Source: Anastatus disparis | Taxonomy: Eukaryota; Arthropoda; Insecta; Hymenoptera; Eupelmidae | DNA length: 64,000 nucleotides | Assembly: GCA_017163975.1 (NCBI GenBank) | Contig: JAFFSR010000369.1 | Location: 3,922,001-3,986,000 of the forward strand | Direction: 5' to 3' | In this document: piece by piece, positions 22,616-33,792 of the stretch | Numbering within the stretch: the stretch's first letter is position 1 | How the letters are laid out: each line of letters begins with the position of its first letter | The notes under the pieces: generated by a model | Database searches by the model: none | Told to the model about the DNA's origin: nothing | Seen by the model: only the letters and a program-made list of their open reading frames with translations | Program-made: the position numbers and the translations under genes

Positions 22616-25230
22616 GGGGTTATTCACTAACTTTTTAATGATAATGATTGACTTAACGTTTCGACGTCAAAAAGCTTTAAGGACTCTACTCTTTTGAGAA
22701 ATCGATAAACACATATGAAAAAATATGAAAGCTAATATTTTATGAAAGCTATGTTGATTTTATGAAGCCCTCTTGGACTGTTAAAGAATCCATATGGATT
22801 TTATGAAATCTATGTGGATTTTCAAAAAACCCACATGGATTTTATAAAATCTGTGTTAATTTTATGTACTCCTCGAGAATTTTTAAGAAATCCATATGGA
22901 TTTTGTGAAATCCATGTGGATTTTTAGGTAATCAACGTAGATTTTTTACATAGATATTCACGTGAATTTAAATAAAAATCTACGTAAAAATTCACATAGA
23001 CATTTTAAATAGGAAATAACTCGATATTTATTTCGCACTCAAAGTGAAACCCAAAAAAGAGGTAAACTTCGTAATTTCAACTCTTTGAAGATCAGAGAGC
23101 TTCTACGGTTTAATTAAGTCTTCTGGTCTTATATATCTGCGACTTTGAAATTCATATGATGAATCACAAAACTTAGAGAAACGCCACCTTGTGAATTACT
23201 GTCGAATTGATGATTGATTACAACGATTCTATTTTAAATCTATAGGTGGCGATTTTCTAAGTATTGTGATCTCTCATAAAAGTTTCAAAAACGCAGATAT
23301 ATAAGGCCAGAATACTCTCAGTTGAATGGTAGATGCTCTCTGATCTTCAAAGAGATGAAATTACGAAGTTTACCTCTTTTTTGGGTTTCACTTTGAATGC
23401 GAAATAAATATCGAGTTATTTCCTATTTAAAATGTCTATGTGCATTTCCACGTGGATTCTTATTTAAATCCACGTGAATATCCAAGTAAAAAATCTACGC
23501 AGAAATTACTTAAAAACCCACATGGATTTCTAAATACCCACATGGATATGTGGGTATTTTTTTAAAATTCACCAGGAGTACATAAAATTAACACAGATTT
23601 TATAAAATCCATGCGGGTTCCTTGAAAGTTCACATAGATTTCATAGAATCTATATGGATTCTTTAACAGTCCACGAGGGTTTTATAAAATCAACATGGCT
23701 TTCATAAAATCCACATGGATTTTTTTACGTGGAATTTCACTTGGGTAATCCGCGTAGATTCCTGTGCAAATCCACATAAAATCCATGTAAAATCCACGTG
23801 GATTTCCACATTGATAATCTACGTGGAAATCCAGGTGGATTCTTTCAGTAGGGTAAAGCCCTCGTAGACTATTAAAGAATCCATATGGATTTTATGAAAT
23901 CTATGTGGACTTTCAAGGAACCCACATGGATTTTATAAAATCTGTATTTATTTCATGTACTTCTCGTGGATTTTCAGGTAATCTACGTAGATTTTTTACT
24001 TGTACATCCACGTAGATTTAAATAAAAATTTGTGTTAATTTTATGTACTCTTCGTGAATTTTTAAGAAATCCATGTGGATATTTATAAATTCATGTAAAT
24101 ATTTATAAATCTATGTGGATATTTAAAAATCCATGTGTATTTTTAGGTAATCTACGTAGATTTTTCACTTGGATATCCACGTGGATTTAAATGAAAGTCT
24201 ACGTAAAAATCCATATTGATATTTTGAATAGAAAATAACTCAATATTTATTTCGCATTCAAAGTAGTCACGGATATATGACACGAGAATACTCTCAGTTG
24301 AATGGTAGGAGCTCTCTGATCTTCAAAGAGATGAAATTACGAAGTTTACCTCTTTTTTGGGTTTCACTTTGAACGCGAAATAAAAATCGAGTTATTTCCT
24401 ATTTAAAATGTCTATGTGAATTTTTACATGGATTTTCATTTAAATTCACGTGGATATCTATGTAAAAAATCTACGTTGATTACCTAAAAATCCACATGGA
24501 TTTCACAAAATCCATATGGATTTCTTAAAAATTCTCGAGGAGTACATAAAATTAACACAGATTTTATAAAATCCATGTGGGTTTTTGAAAATCCACATAG
24601 ATTTTATAAAATCCATATGAATTCTTTAATAGTCCACGAGGATTTCATAAAATCAACATAGCTTTCATAAAATCCACATGGATTATTTCACGTGGAAATC
24701 CACATAGATTATTTTACGTGGAAATCCACATGGGTAATCCACGTGGAAATCCAGGTGATTTTTTTTAATAGGGATATATATATATATATATATATAGGTA
24801 TATACATACGCTCACAGGAAAGATATCATGATCCTCTTGGATATAACTTAAAATCTGTGAAGCAAGAAATTAATTTAAATATCTAGTCACCTACATCTAA
24901 CAAACTATTTTTTCATTTGAATGATCACATCAAATCGGAGTAATTTTTTTGCTTCGAGGAATCTTTTCTGTCAATGTATATACACATGTCATGCATAATA
25001 TAAGGTTTAACAGTTTAACGTATGATTTACAACCAAGATTCAAGTTGGTTGTAAAATTTGTCGTTAAAATCGACTTGGCGCTTCAGTTTAGAAGATTTTT
25101 GTCGTTACGTCATCATGATTTGTGATAACGTTCGCGATATAAGATAGTATTTGCTGAAAAATGAAACGGCGCATGCGCGCGTCGGCGTTAAGCTTACCGT
25201 TAGACGTTGCGGTATTACTGAATAAGCCCC
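22616..25230. mobile_element. Element 'A': non-autonomous transposon, sister of the 50465-60246 element
   Basis: The left ~95 bases (GGGGTTATTCACTAACTTTT through ATCGATAA) match 50465-50560, and the right ~430 bases (from ACATACGCTCACAGG to TACTGAATAAGCCCC at 25230) match 59830-60246. The two outer ends are weakly inverted (GGGGTTATTCACTAA against GGGGCTTATTCAGTAA). The interior is largely occupied by a foldback of ATCCACATGG-type words (22715-24773). No transposase is present. Target duplication was not resolved because another element abuts the right end. Confidence 0.6.
22715..24773. mobile_element. Foldback array built from ATCCACATGGAT words inside element A
   Basis: Dozens of short self-complementary words (ATCCACATGGAT, TCCACGTGGATTT, TACGTAGATT) alternate with TTTTATAAAATC spacers, in both orientations. 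Central inverted blocks (about 23035-23410) carry GTAAACTTCGTAATTTCA and its complement around TAGGTGGCGATTTTC. An internal end GGTGGATTCTTTCAGTAGGG lies at about 23833-23852, and the right end AATAGGG is at 24767-24773. At least two overlapping, partly truncated copies are present. It is the same family as 35571-38415. Confidence 0.65.
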
Positions 25231-25413
25231 CTGTTGAAAATAAATACGTAATTCTATTATGTAATTTTGTTATGTAACAAAATTGCGTAACAGAATTAAG
25301 TATTTTGTTACGTACAAAATTTGAACCTTTGATTACGTAATTTAATATCAAATACGTAATTTTGTTACGTAACAAAATCACATAACGGAATTACGTATTT
25401 ATTTTTAATAGGG
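25229..25413. mobile_element. 185-bp CCC...GGG foldback with TTACGTAA words
   Basis: The start CCCTGTTGAAAATAAATACG and the end CGTATTTATTTTTAATAGGG are inverted copies. The body consists of TTTTGTTACGTAACAAAA-type palindromes repeated at least four times. It abuts the right end of element A within the run of five Cs. End style matches the other CCC...GGG foldbacks. The target duplication is not clear here (CC against TA). Confidence 0.65.
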
Positions 25414-25818
25414 TATTGTATAGCGTTTTTGTTTGCTATCGCAGTCTCGAGGTAGAAGACTTGACATATGATGCACACAGAGTTCAACCACGCTTAAATA
25501 TAATGTGCAAGACAAATATAAGTATGAATGTGCTATGGATGTTTGTCTTTGTTTACAATAGTACTCCTGAAATTTAAGGCAAAAGAAGGAAAACGATAGC
25601 GTCTTCGTTACCTAGAGACGAAAATGATTTTTTAATATTCACATAAATATTAAATTAGATGTTCAGCAAAGAATCATGAAATATTTTAAAAACTAAATCT
25701 GAACAAAATATACTTATTTCAGTTCACGTATGAAAGTTTATTATTTATTATCTTAGTAAAAGTATAACTAATTGTTCAGTTACAATTTAGTAATTAATAT
25801 TTGAGAAACAAGTTATTT
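25414..25818. other. Unassigned DNA between element A and the LINE pair
   Basis: I see no gene or repeat of note. This is the flank beyond the truncated end of the left LINE copy. Confidence 0.5.
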
Positions 25819-27370
25819 CCCATACAGCATGGAAGATTTGGAATATTCCGGGAATATTCCAAATCTTCCATGCTGTATGGGCTTGCTTCCAAAGGCAAGG
25901 GAAGACCCCCCAGGCAAAAGAGGAGTTGAACAGAGTCACAAGATGTTCACCTATAAATGGTAAACCTTTAACTATCACGCTTTGCGGAATGCCATCCTCA
26001 CCACAAGCCTGTGAGGAAAAATGTGAAATTGCAAGAACAACATCATTAAAACTAATTGGTTTAAAGGTAAACCCACTTTCATTGCATTGAGAAAGAATTC
26101 TCAATCGCTCTTCACTATCTTCCTGCGGCGAGACTGACACCCTAGCAAAGTGCGCATTAAGCTCATCCGGAGTGAATCCATTCAAATCCCCTTGAGGTCC
26201 GGATAGCAGTCCCAGGTCTCTCAACTCCTTCCAGACATTACCACCCGCAAGAGCATCAAACAGTCTATTGTGAATATAAGCAGTCTTAGCATGGTCCGTG
26301 CGTTCGTCTACCACCCTACGCAACCACAGAAATTCAAGGAGATACTGCTTGTCCTCTGTTCGTTTGTATCTACGATATGTAGCATCTCTCTTACGCCGCA
26401 TCTGTGACAATTCTTCATCTATCCATGGAAACTTATTCTTATTAGGCTTGAGCGCTTTTAACGGCGCCGAATTCTCGATTGCAGCAGTGAGATTGTCACA
26501 GAGGCAACCAAGTGCAGATTCAGGGTCAACTGTGTCAGTCATAAGCGGCGACCAATCACAGCCGGCAAGTTTCTCTCCAAATGCAGTTAAACAAATATTT
26601 TTATAGTTTCTATACATGATAGGTTTTTGATCTAAAGTTATAGTGTTGCAAGGCAAACAGACGTCAATCAAATTATGCCGACTGTGAAAGCTCGCTGGTA
26701 GGTTCCGTGCATCAAGCACCACGTCTTTGTCATCAACAAAGATCAGGTCAATCCACGTGTGAGACGTCGGAGTATGATGCGTAGCACCGTGCTGGACCAA
26801 CTGTAACGAAAGCTCAGCCGACAGCTTACTAAGAAACTTGGCATCACTGCTCTCTTTGAGGAGATCGGCATTCAAGTTCCCCATTATAATTTTATGGGAA
26901 TAGTCCGAACAAAAATTTCTCAAATCAATCAACAAATTAGAGTTTCTAATAAACGAAACAGCAGGAGGACGATAAATGACAGAAACTAGCACGAGCTCGG
27001 AGCCGCCAACTTGCACAGAACAGAAAATATATTCAGGCACCTCCGGCTTACCGCTACTATTACTAGTTTGCGTCTCCGAAGTGGCCGAAATAGTGCATTT
27101 TAGATTATCCTTAATATACAAGGCAACTCCTCCACCACGCAAGTTTCTGTCCTGTCTAAACACTTTGTACCCCCCGACTCGAATGACGTCATCCGATACA
27201 GACGGACCCAGCCAGGTCTCAGCAACTCCAAATATGTCGTAAGAATGATAACCACTTAAAAGTTCACGCACCTGCCCAATATGAGCTCTCAAAGAGGTCA
27301 CATTCAGAAAGCATGCGCGCGGTTCACCCCTCCTCCTATTCGACTCTCCAAAGAGGATCAGCGCAGTCAT
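25787..27370 (-). pseudogene. LINE ORF2, 3'-truncated: endonuclease domain and start of RT (left copy)
   Basis: The reading frame starts at 27370, where its ATG overlaps the ORF1 stop as ATGA. The N-terminal ~230 residues are an APE-type endonuclease: NVTSLRAH, VAETWLGPSVSDD, RGGGVALYIKDNL and VSVIYRPPAV are visible. Two positions normally acidic are changed: the GD(F/L)N box reads GNLNAD, and the SDH box reads SRHNLID. A linker with RRKRDATYRRYKR follows, then the front of the RT up to FPCLWKQA, where homology to the other copy stops at 25882. The last ~30 residues are read from the hairpin and flank. It lacks fingers, palm and YADD, so it is non-functional. Confidence 0.9.
25819..25881. repeat. 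Perfect 63-bp palindrome at the truncated end of the left LINE copy
   Basis: Thirty-one bases starting CCCATACAGCATGGAAGATT are followed by a single central G (25850) and then by the exact reverse complement ending CCATGCTGTATGGG. The LINE sequence resumes immediately at 25882. The opposite LINE copy (31895 onward) continues into different, coding DNA. The perfect hairpin therefore marks the breakpoint of the inverted duplication. Confidence 0.95.
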
Positions 27371-28784
27371 TGGGGAGAGGCTCTATCTAAGGATATTGCA
27401 TGATTTTGAATTAATTCCTGATTCGAGCTCATCCCACTATTATGAGGTTTAAATTTATCATTATCAGTAGATCCATTATTTGTTAGAACTTCATCGTGTT
27501 TCTCAATATCAGTTACGTTAACATTTTTCTGTACGATACATGTAGATTTATCTAATATTTCATTCAAATCATGTTCACTTTCAAATTTGTGCGCTCTCTC
27601 CCCTTTCTCCCTCCTCACCATAAATTTACCATCTTTATGCCAAACAAACTTGCAACCTTTTCCTTTAGCATACTTTTTAAGATTTTTAAATTTAATATAT
27701 TTATCTTTTTCAAGATACTCATTTATATATATTTGAGAATGGTGCTTGGTGGTAGAAAAACTGCCGAGGAGGGAGGGATCCAGATCCGCTGTCGAAAAAC
27801 CCGTTAATCTACGCCTAGCCATAAATACCTTCTGCGCCAAGTCATCTCCAGAAAGTCTAACCAACAATGAGAACGCAATACTCGGACCGCCAACGATCTC
27901 AGGCCCAGCAGACATCCTGCCCTTATTTTTATTTTCAGAATTAGAGATCTCAGTAACAGATACAATATTTGAACGTTCAAAAGTCGGAAGTATGGTTCCC
28001 AGAACAGCGCAAGCATAATCCTCCAGCCCAACATTAGCCGCAGAGCAGTCCAGTCCGCTGGATATCACCAAGACACTATTCCCAGAACCACACCTCTTCA
28101 CAGTATGACAGGATGCCTCTCTGCTACCATCTGTATGTGCTTTTATTATTTGTACATCGTTCGAATCAAGAGGTGCTTCAGTGCATGTGTTATGAGAGCT
28201 ACTATCTGTACGTTTTAAAGATTGTGTTATATTCGAATTTACAGACATATCAGTGTTAGTGTTGGTGTTGATTAAGTGTTCGTCCTGGTCCGTGAGATCA
28301 TTAACGGTCTGCACCACCTCAGCCACCCCGGTCATAAGTTGAGAAAAGTTGCTGTCCACTTCATTGAATTCATTGCCTAAAAATGCCTGCATATTATAAA
28401 AATTAGTCGTGAGAGATTTGAAAAACTTTTCATACATGCCATTTAGAGCAGACAACAACTCCCTGTCTAAAGTACCTATCATTCCTCTGAGTTTACGATT
28501 CTCCTCTAGCAGCTGCGTCTGCCCAGCATGTAAATTCTTAATAATTTAATTTTGACTCTTCATTTTAGTCACGATATCCTGCAGACCCTTGTCAGTATTT
28601 ATAATATGGCTCTCAAGAGCCGGAAGTCGATTAAGATCATTTTGAATCAGATCGAGCCTGCAGGATAGCGCGCTCTCCAAAGCAGACACAGCTGCCTTTA
28701 CTGTGGAAGAATCAACACCATCATTACTCTGCTTAAGACCACCATTTTTACCTTTACTAATATTGTTATCCGAGGTGACCAATG
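25882..28784 (-). mobile_element. Left arm of a 2.9-kb LINE inverted repeat
   Basis: This segment is the near-identical reverse complement of 28990-31895. Arm lengths are 2903 and 2906. I can see two single-base insertions in the right copy (near 29538 and 30441) and only a few substitutions, for example Arg for Gly before VSVSPQED. The copies are head to head, with their 5' ends facing the centre. The left copy is truncated at its 3' end by the 63-bp palindrome. The family is a CR1/Jockey-group LINE without RNase H, judged from EN and RT motifs. Confidence 0.9.
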
Positions 28785-28875
28785 ATAAGTGTGCAAAAGT
28801 GACCTTAAATTTTGTAAAAAAAATATGTGTATTAGATGGAAGTGGACTATTTCCGATCTCAAACTGAGGGCCCAA
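27367..28875 (-). pseudogene. LINE ORF1 (left copy), one in-frame stop
   Basis: Two open pieces (28875-28546 and 28482-27367) join in the same frame through a single TAA at 28546-28548. The N-terminal part (SSTVKAAVSALESALSCRLD, then QTQLLEENRKLRG) looks like a coiled coil. The C-terminal ~70 residues (YINEYLEKDKYIKFKNLKKY, GCKFVWHKDGKFMVRR, FESEHDLNEIL) resemble the FP25K-like domain seen at the end of many insect LINE ORF1 proteins. ORF1 proteins of this kind bind the element RNA. The same TAA is in the right copy. The frame ends in ATGA overlapping ORF2. Confidence 0.85.
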
Positions 28876-28989
28876 GTTATTATATCTTTGATAGAAACTG
28901 AGAAAACTTAAAAAAAAAAAAAAAAAAAAATTTTTTATCGCAAAAATTGCTTAATAAATGAACACTTATCATGCATCTTGGTGGTGCTG
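28785..28989. other. Asymmetric centre of the LINE inverted repeat, with A21/T6
   Basis: The spacer holds ~125 bases found only next to the left copy (encoding the N-terminal GPQFEIGNS.. on the minus strand), a run of 21 As (28910-28930) joined to six Ts, and ~50 bases found only next to the right copy. The word ACACTTATCAT occurs on both sides, so the left copy may lack ~17 bases (between two CAT words) that the right copy keeps. No hairpin tip is visible, which shows the junction was processed or that two insertions meet here. Confidence 0.75.
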
Positions 28990-30408
28990 CATTGGTCACC
29001 TCGGATAACAATATTAGTGAAGGTAAAAATGGTGGTCTTAAGCAAAGTAATGATGGTGTTGATTCTTCCACAGTAAAGGCAGCTGTGTCTGCTTTGGTGA
29101 GCGCGCTATCCTGCAGGCTCGATCTGATTCAAAATGATCTTAATCGACTTCCGGCTCTTGAGAGCCATATTATAAATACTGACAAGGGTCTGCAGGATAT
29201 CGTGACTAAAATGAAGAGTCAAAATTAAATTATTAAGAATTTACATGCTGGGCAGACGCAGCTGCTAGAGGAGAATCGTAAACTCAGAGGAATGATAGGT
29301 ACTTTAGACAGGGAGTTGTTGTCTGCTCTAAATGGCATGTATGAAAAGTTTTTCAAATCTCTCACGACTAATTTTTATAATATGCAGGCATTTTTAGGCA
29401 ATGAATTCAATGAAGTGGACAGCAACTTTTCTCAACTTATGACCGGGGTGGCTGAGGTGGTGCAGACCGTTAATGATCTCACGGACCAGGACGAACACTT
29501 AATCAACACCAACACTAACACTGATATGTCTGTAAATCTCGAATATAACACAATCTTTAAAACGTACAGATAGTAGCTCTCATAACACATGCACTGAAGC
29601 ACCTCTTGATTCGAACGATGTACAAATAATAAAAGCACATACAGATGGTAGCAGAGAGGCATCCTGTCATACTGTGAAGAGGTGTGGTTCTGGGAATAGT
29701 GTCTTGGTGATATCCAGCGGACTGGACTGCTCTGCGGCTAATGTTGGGCTGGAGGATTATGCTTGCGCTGTTCTGGGAACCATACTTCCGACTTTTGAAC
29801 GTTCAAATATTGTATCTGTTACTGAGATCTCTAATTCTGAAAATAAAAATAAGGGCAGGATGTCTGCTGGGCCTGAGATCGTTGGCGGTCCGAGTATTGC
29901 GTTCTCATTGTTGGTTAGACTTTCTGGAGATGACTTGGCGCAGAAGGTATTTATGGCTAGGCGTAGATTAACGGGTTTTTCGACAGCGGATCTGGATCCC
30001 TCCCTCCTCGGCAGTTTTTCTACCACCAAGCACCATTCTCAAATATATATAAATGAGTATCTTGAAAAAGATAAATATATTAAATTTAAAAATCTTAAAA
30101 AGTATGCTAAAGGAAAAGGTTGCAAGTTTGTTTGGCATAAAGATGGTAAATTTATGGTGAGGAGGGAGAAAGGGGAGAGAGCGCACAAATTTGAAAGTGA
30201 ACATGATTTGAATGAAATATTAGATAAATCTACATGTATCGTACAGAAAAATGTTAACGTAACTGATATTGAGAAACACGATGAAGTTCTAACAAATAAT
30301 GGATCTACTGATAATGATAAATTTAAACCTCATAATAGTGGGATGAGCTCGAATCAGGAATTAATTCAAAATCATGCAATATCCTTAGATAGAGCCTCTC
30401 CCCAATGA
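28971..30408 (+). pseudogene. LINE ORF1 (right copy), stop plus frameshift
   Basis: The protein path is the same as in the left copy: coiled-coil-like N-terminus, acidic serine-rich middle, and FP25K-like C-terminus ending ..LDRASPQ. It is broken by the shared TAA at 29226-29228 and by an extra C near 29538 (after DMSVN) that the left copy lacks. From 29674 onward the translation is identical to the left copy. The stop overlaps the ORF2 ATG at 30405-30408 as ATGA. Confidence 0.85.
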
Positions 30409-33266
30409 CTGCGCTGATCCTCTTTGGAGAGTCGAATAGGGAGGAGGGGTGAACTGCGCGCATGCTTTCTGAATGTGACCTCTTTGAGAGCTCATATTGG
30501 GCAGGTGCGTGAACTTTTAAGTGGTTATCATTCTTACGACATATTTGGAGTTGCTGAGACCTGGCTGGGTCCGTCTGTATCGGATGACGTCATTCGAGTC
30601 GGGGGGTACAAAGTGTTTAGACAGGACAGAAACTTGCGTGGTGGAGGAGTTGCCTTGTATATTAAGGATAATCTAAAATGCACTATTTCGGCCACTTCGG
30701 AGACGCAAACTAGTAATAGTAGCGGTAAGCCGGAGGTGCCTGAATATATTTTCTGTTCTGTGCAAGTTGGCGGCTCCGAGCTCGTGCTAGTTTCTGTCAT
30801 TTATCGTCCTCCTGCTGTTTCGTTTATTAGAAACTCTAATTTGTTGATTGATTTGAGAAATTTTTGTTCGGACTATTCCCATAAAATTATAATGGGGAAC
30901 TTGAATGCCGATCTCCTCAAAGAGAGCAGTGATGCCAAGTTTCTTAGTAAGCTGTCGGCTGAGCTTTCGTTACAGTTGGTCCAGCACGGTGCTACGCATC
31001 ATACTCCGACGTCTCACACGTGGATTGACCTGATCTTTGTTGATGACAAAGACGTGGTGCTTGATGCACGGAACCTACCAGCGAGCTTTCACAGTCGGCA
31101 TAATTTGATTGACGTCTGTTTGCCTTGCAACACTATAACTTTAGATCAAAAACCTATCATGTATAGAAACTATAAAAATATTTGTTTAACTGCATTTGGA
31201 GAGAAACTTGCCGGCTGTGATTGGTCGCCGCTTATGACTGACACAGTTGACCCTGAATCTGCACTTGGTTGCCTCTGTGACAATCTCACTGCTGCTATCG
31301 AGAATTCGGCGCCGTTAAAAGCGCTCAAGCCTAATAAGAATAAGTTTCCATGGATAGATGAAGAATTGTCACAGATGCGGCGTAAGAGAGATGCTACATA
31401 TCGTAGATACAAACGAACAGAGGACAAGCAGTATCTCCTTGAATTTCTGTGGTTGCGTAGGGTGGTAGACGAACGCACGGACCATGCTAAGACTGCTTAT
31501 ATTCACAATAGACTGTTTGATGCTCTTGCGGGTGGTAATGTCTGGAAGGAGTTGAGAGACCTGGGACTGCTATCCGGACCTCAAGGGGATTTGAATGGAT
31601 TCACTCCGGATGAGCTTAATGCGCACTTTGCTGGGGTGTCAGTCTCGCCGCAGGAAGATAGTGAAGAGCGATTGAGAATTCTTTCTCAATGCAATGAAAG
31701 TGGGTTTACCTTTAAACCAATTAGTTTTAATGATGTTGTTCTTGCAATTTCACATTTTTCCTCACAGGCTTGTGGTGAGGATGGCATTCCGCAAAGCGTG
31801 ATAGTTAAAGGTTTACCATTTATAGGTGAACATCTTGTGACTCTGTTCAACTCCTCTTTTGCCCGGGGGGTCTTCCCTTGCCTTTGGAAGCAAGCACGTA
31901 TTATACCATTGAAAAAGTGTGCTGCACCTAAGCAGCCAAAAGATTTTAGGCCTATAGCCATCTTATGTTTTCTTTCAAAGGTTCTTGAGAAGATCGCCCA
32001 TGACCAACTGCAGGAGTACATTACATCCAAAAAATTGATTGATCATATGCAGACGGGCTTCAGGAAAAACCATTCTACGCAGACTGCTGTACTTAAGCTT
32101 ACAGACGATATAAGGTCAGGTCTAGACAGGAAACTTGTCACGTTACTGCTACTTTTTGACTTTAGTAAGGCATTCGACACGATCTCTCCCTCCAAACTTC
32201 TTGCGAGGCTTAGATCGATCGGGTTCTCCAGGGCCGCACTCGGATAGATTAACTCCTATTTATCAGGTAGGAAACAAATGGTTTCCACACATTTAAAGGA
32301 GGAATCGAATTGGCTAATAACCAATCTAGGAGTACCTCAGGGTTCGGTGCTGGGGCCTCTGTTGTTTTGCCTTTACATAAATGACGTACGTGACGCACTG
32401 GACTCTGGTTGCGTCGGGCATCTGCTGTATGCGGATGATCTTCAAATTTATACACAGGTCCCTTATGATGATGTGAACGAGGGAATTCGTATTTTACAGA
32501 GGGCGGTCAGGGCGGTGTCGGGGTGGGCTGCTGGTGTTTTTCTCTATTTGAATGCTAGTAAAACAAAAGCGATCGTCTTTGGAAGTAATCGTTTTATTAA
32601 AAATTTTTATTCGGGTGAGTCAAGGACGATTGACCTTGGGAGTGGTATCGGTATTCCTTTCTCTGACACAGCCTTGGTGTTGTACTCGACTTTAAACCGT
32701 CGTGGGAACCGCATATCAATGTGTTGACTAATAAATTTAATAGAGTGATTTATAGCCTGCGGTTTTTTCGTCGGTACACCACTGAGGCTCTGCGTAAGCA
32801 GCTCGCAACCGCCCTGCTGTTCCCACATCTTGATTACTGCTCAGTGGTTTTGCTCGATGCTTCGCAGGAGTTACGAAGACGGCTTCAGACAATGCAAAAT
32901 TCATGTGAGAGATATGTATTAGACGTGAGGATGGGTGATCACATCTCTACCCATAGACATGCTTTGGGTTGGCTACGTACTGATTCGGGGAGACAGTATT
33001 TTATGGCTGTACTTATGTACAAAATCGTTCGTATGAATACTCCCGAATATCTAGTGGGTCTCTTCACTAGATATATACCCAGAGCGACCACTAGGGGTGA
33101 GATTAAAGATCTTGCGGTGCCCTTCATGCGCACTGAGACTGGAAGAAATTCCTTTCAAGTTCAAGGTGCGCATTTTTGGAACTCCCTACCTGCTGATATT
33201 AAAAATCTTCCATCAATCAGCAGGTTTAAAGCCGCTCTGAGGAGGTTTTTACTCGACCTCGATTAA
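30405..33266 (+). pseudogene. LINE ORF2 (right copy): endonuclease and reverse transcriptase, several lesions
   Basis: It encodes an APE-like endonuclease (about residues 10-240) and a reverse transcriptase. RT motifs include RPIAILCFLSKVLEKI, QTGFRKNHSTQTAVL, LLFDFSKAFDTIS, VPQGSVLGPLLFCLYINDV and an intact LLYADDLQIYTQV box. A C-terminal ~180 residues ending FKAALRRFLLDLD follows; no RNase H is present. Lesions: an extra G shortly after the ATG (near 30441), a TAG at 32245-32247 where the older copy has Trp, and a frameshift near 32660-32700 in the SDTA..VLGVVLD segment. Endonuclease boxes read GNLNAD and SRHNLID, as in the left copy. The protein would nick target DNA and copy the LINE RNA in place; this copy cannot. 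Confidence 0.9.
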
Positions 33267-33792
33267 ATAGTATTATTCTCGGACTATATCATATGTATTA
33301 ATTTATTATGTGATGTACCCTTTATAGATTTAAGGCATGATTGTATTTATTGGCGTGAATGTAGGATGTGTGTGCATAGAGTGAATGATTATATTTTTAT
33401 TAGATTGACTTGTATATTACTGTACATTCAACTTTGCTGTGATTTTAAGTTACTGTATACTGCTGATATTTCGACTGCGCTCTTTACACGCTTGATTTTA
33501 TGTATTTCTTTTGACTGATAGATATTGAGACTGATTTTCAACTATATTATTTATACTTTTTGCGTGTATTTATTCGTGTTATCTGTGATATCACTTTTAT
33601 TTAATTTATTGACTTACTATTACAGTATTATTATCTCTATTATGTTTTATGACTGTGATATCATACTGTACTATTTTGATTTTATATATGCAAGGCTATT
33701 TAAAGTATTTTATATATTTTTTAACTTTATTTGTAATTTTACACGCTTTTTTGTAATTATAATACAAAATAAACAATATCTAATCTAATCTA

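Larger units (their letters stand above)
28966..33790 (+). mobile_element. LINE, nearly full length (right copy), CR1/Jockey group, no RNase H
   Basis: In order: ORF1 (28971-30408, broken), ORF2 (30405-33266, broken), ~500 bases of AT-rich 3' UTR, and a terminal run of ATCTA/TAATC repeats (33778-33792) instead of a poly(A) tail. Short tandem repeats at the 3' end are typical of CR1-like and some Jockey-like elements. The 5' end is not defined. A target duplication could not be read because the 5' flank is the inverted copy. Confidence 0.85.

Noticed and set aside
26298..26606. 102-codon frame antisense to the LINE ORF2 (and its mirror at 31170-31478)
   Set aside because: Shadow of the endonuclease/RT coding strand; it appears twice only because the LINE is duplicated.
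25882..33266. Twin-priming as the origin of the LINE inverted pair
   Set aside because: Twin priming gives an inverted 5' part joined to a non-overlapping 3' part; here the same 2.9 kb is present in both orientations.
33525..33788. 87-codon hydrophobic frame after the LINE ORF2
   Set aside because: It is the T-rich 3' UTR of the LINE; hydrophobicity follows from T-rich codons.
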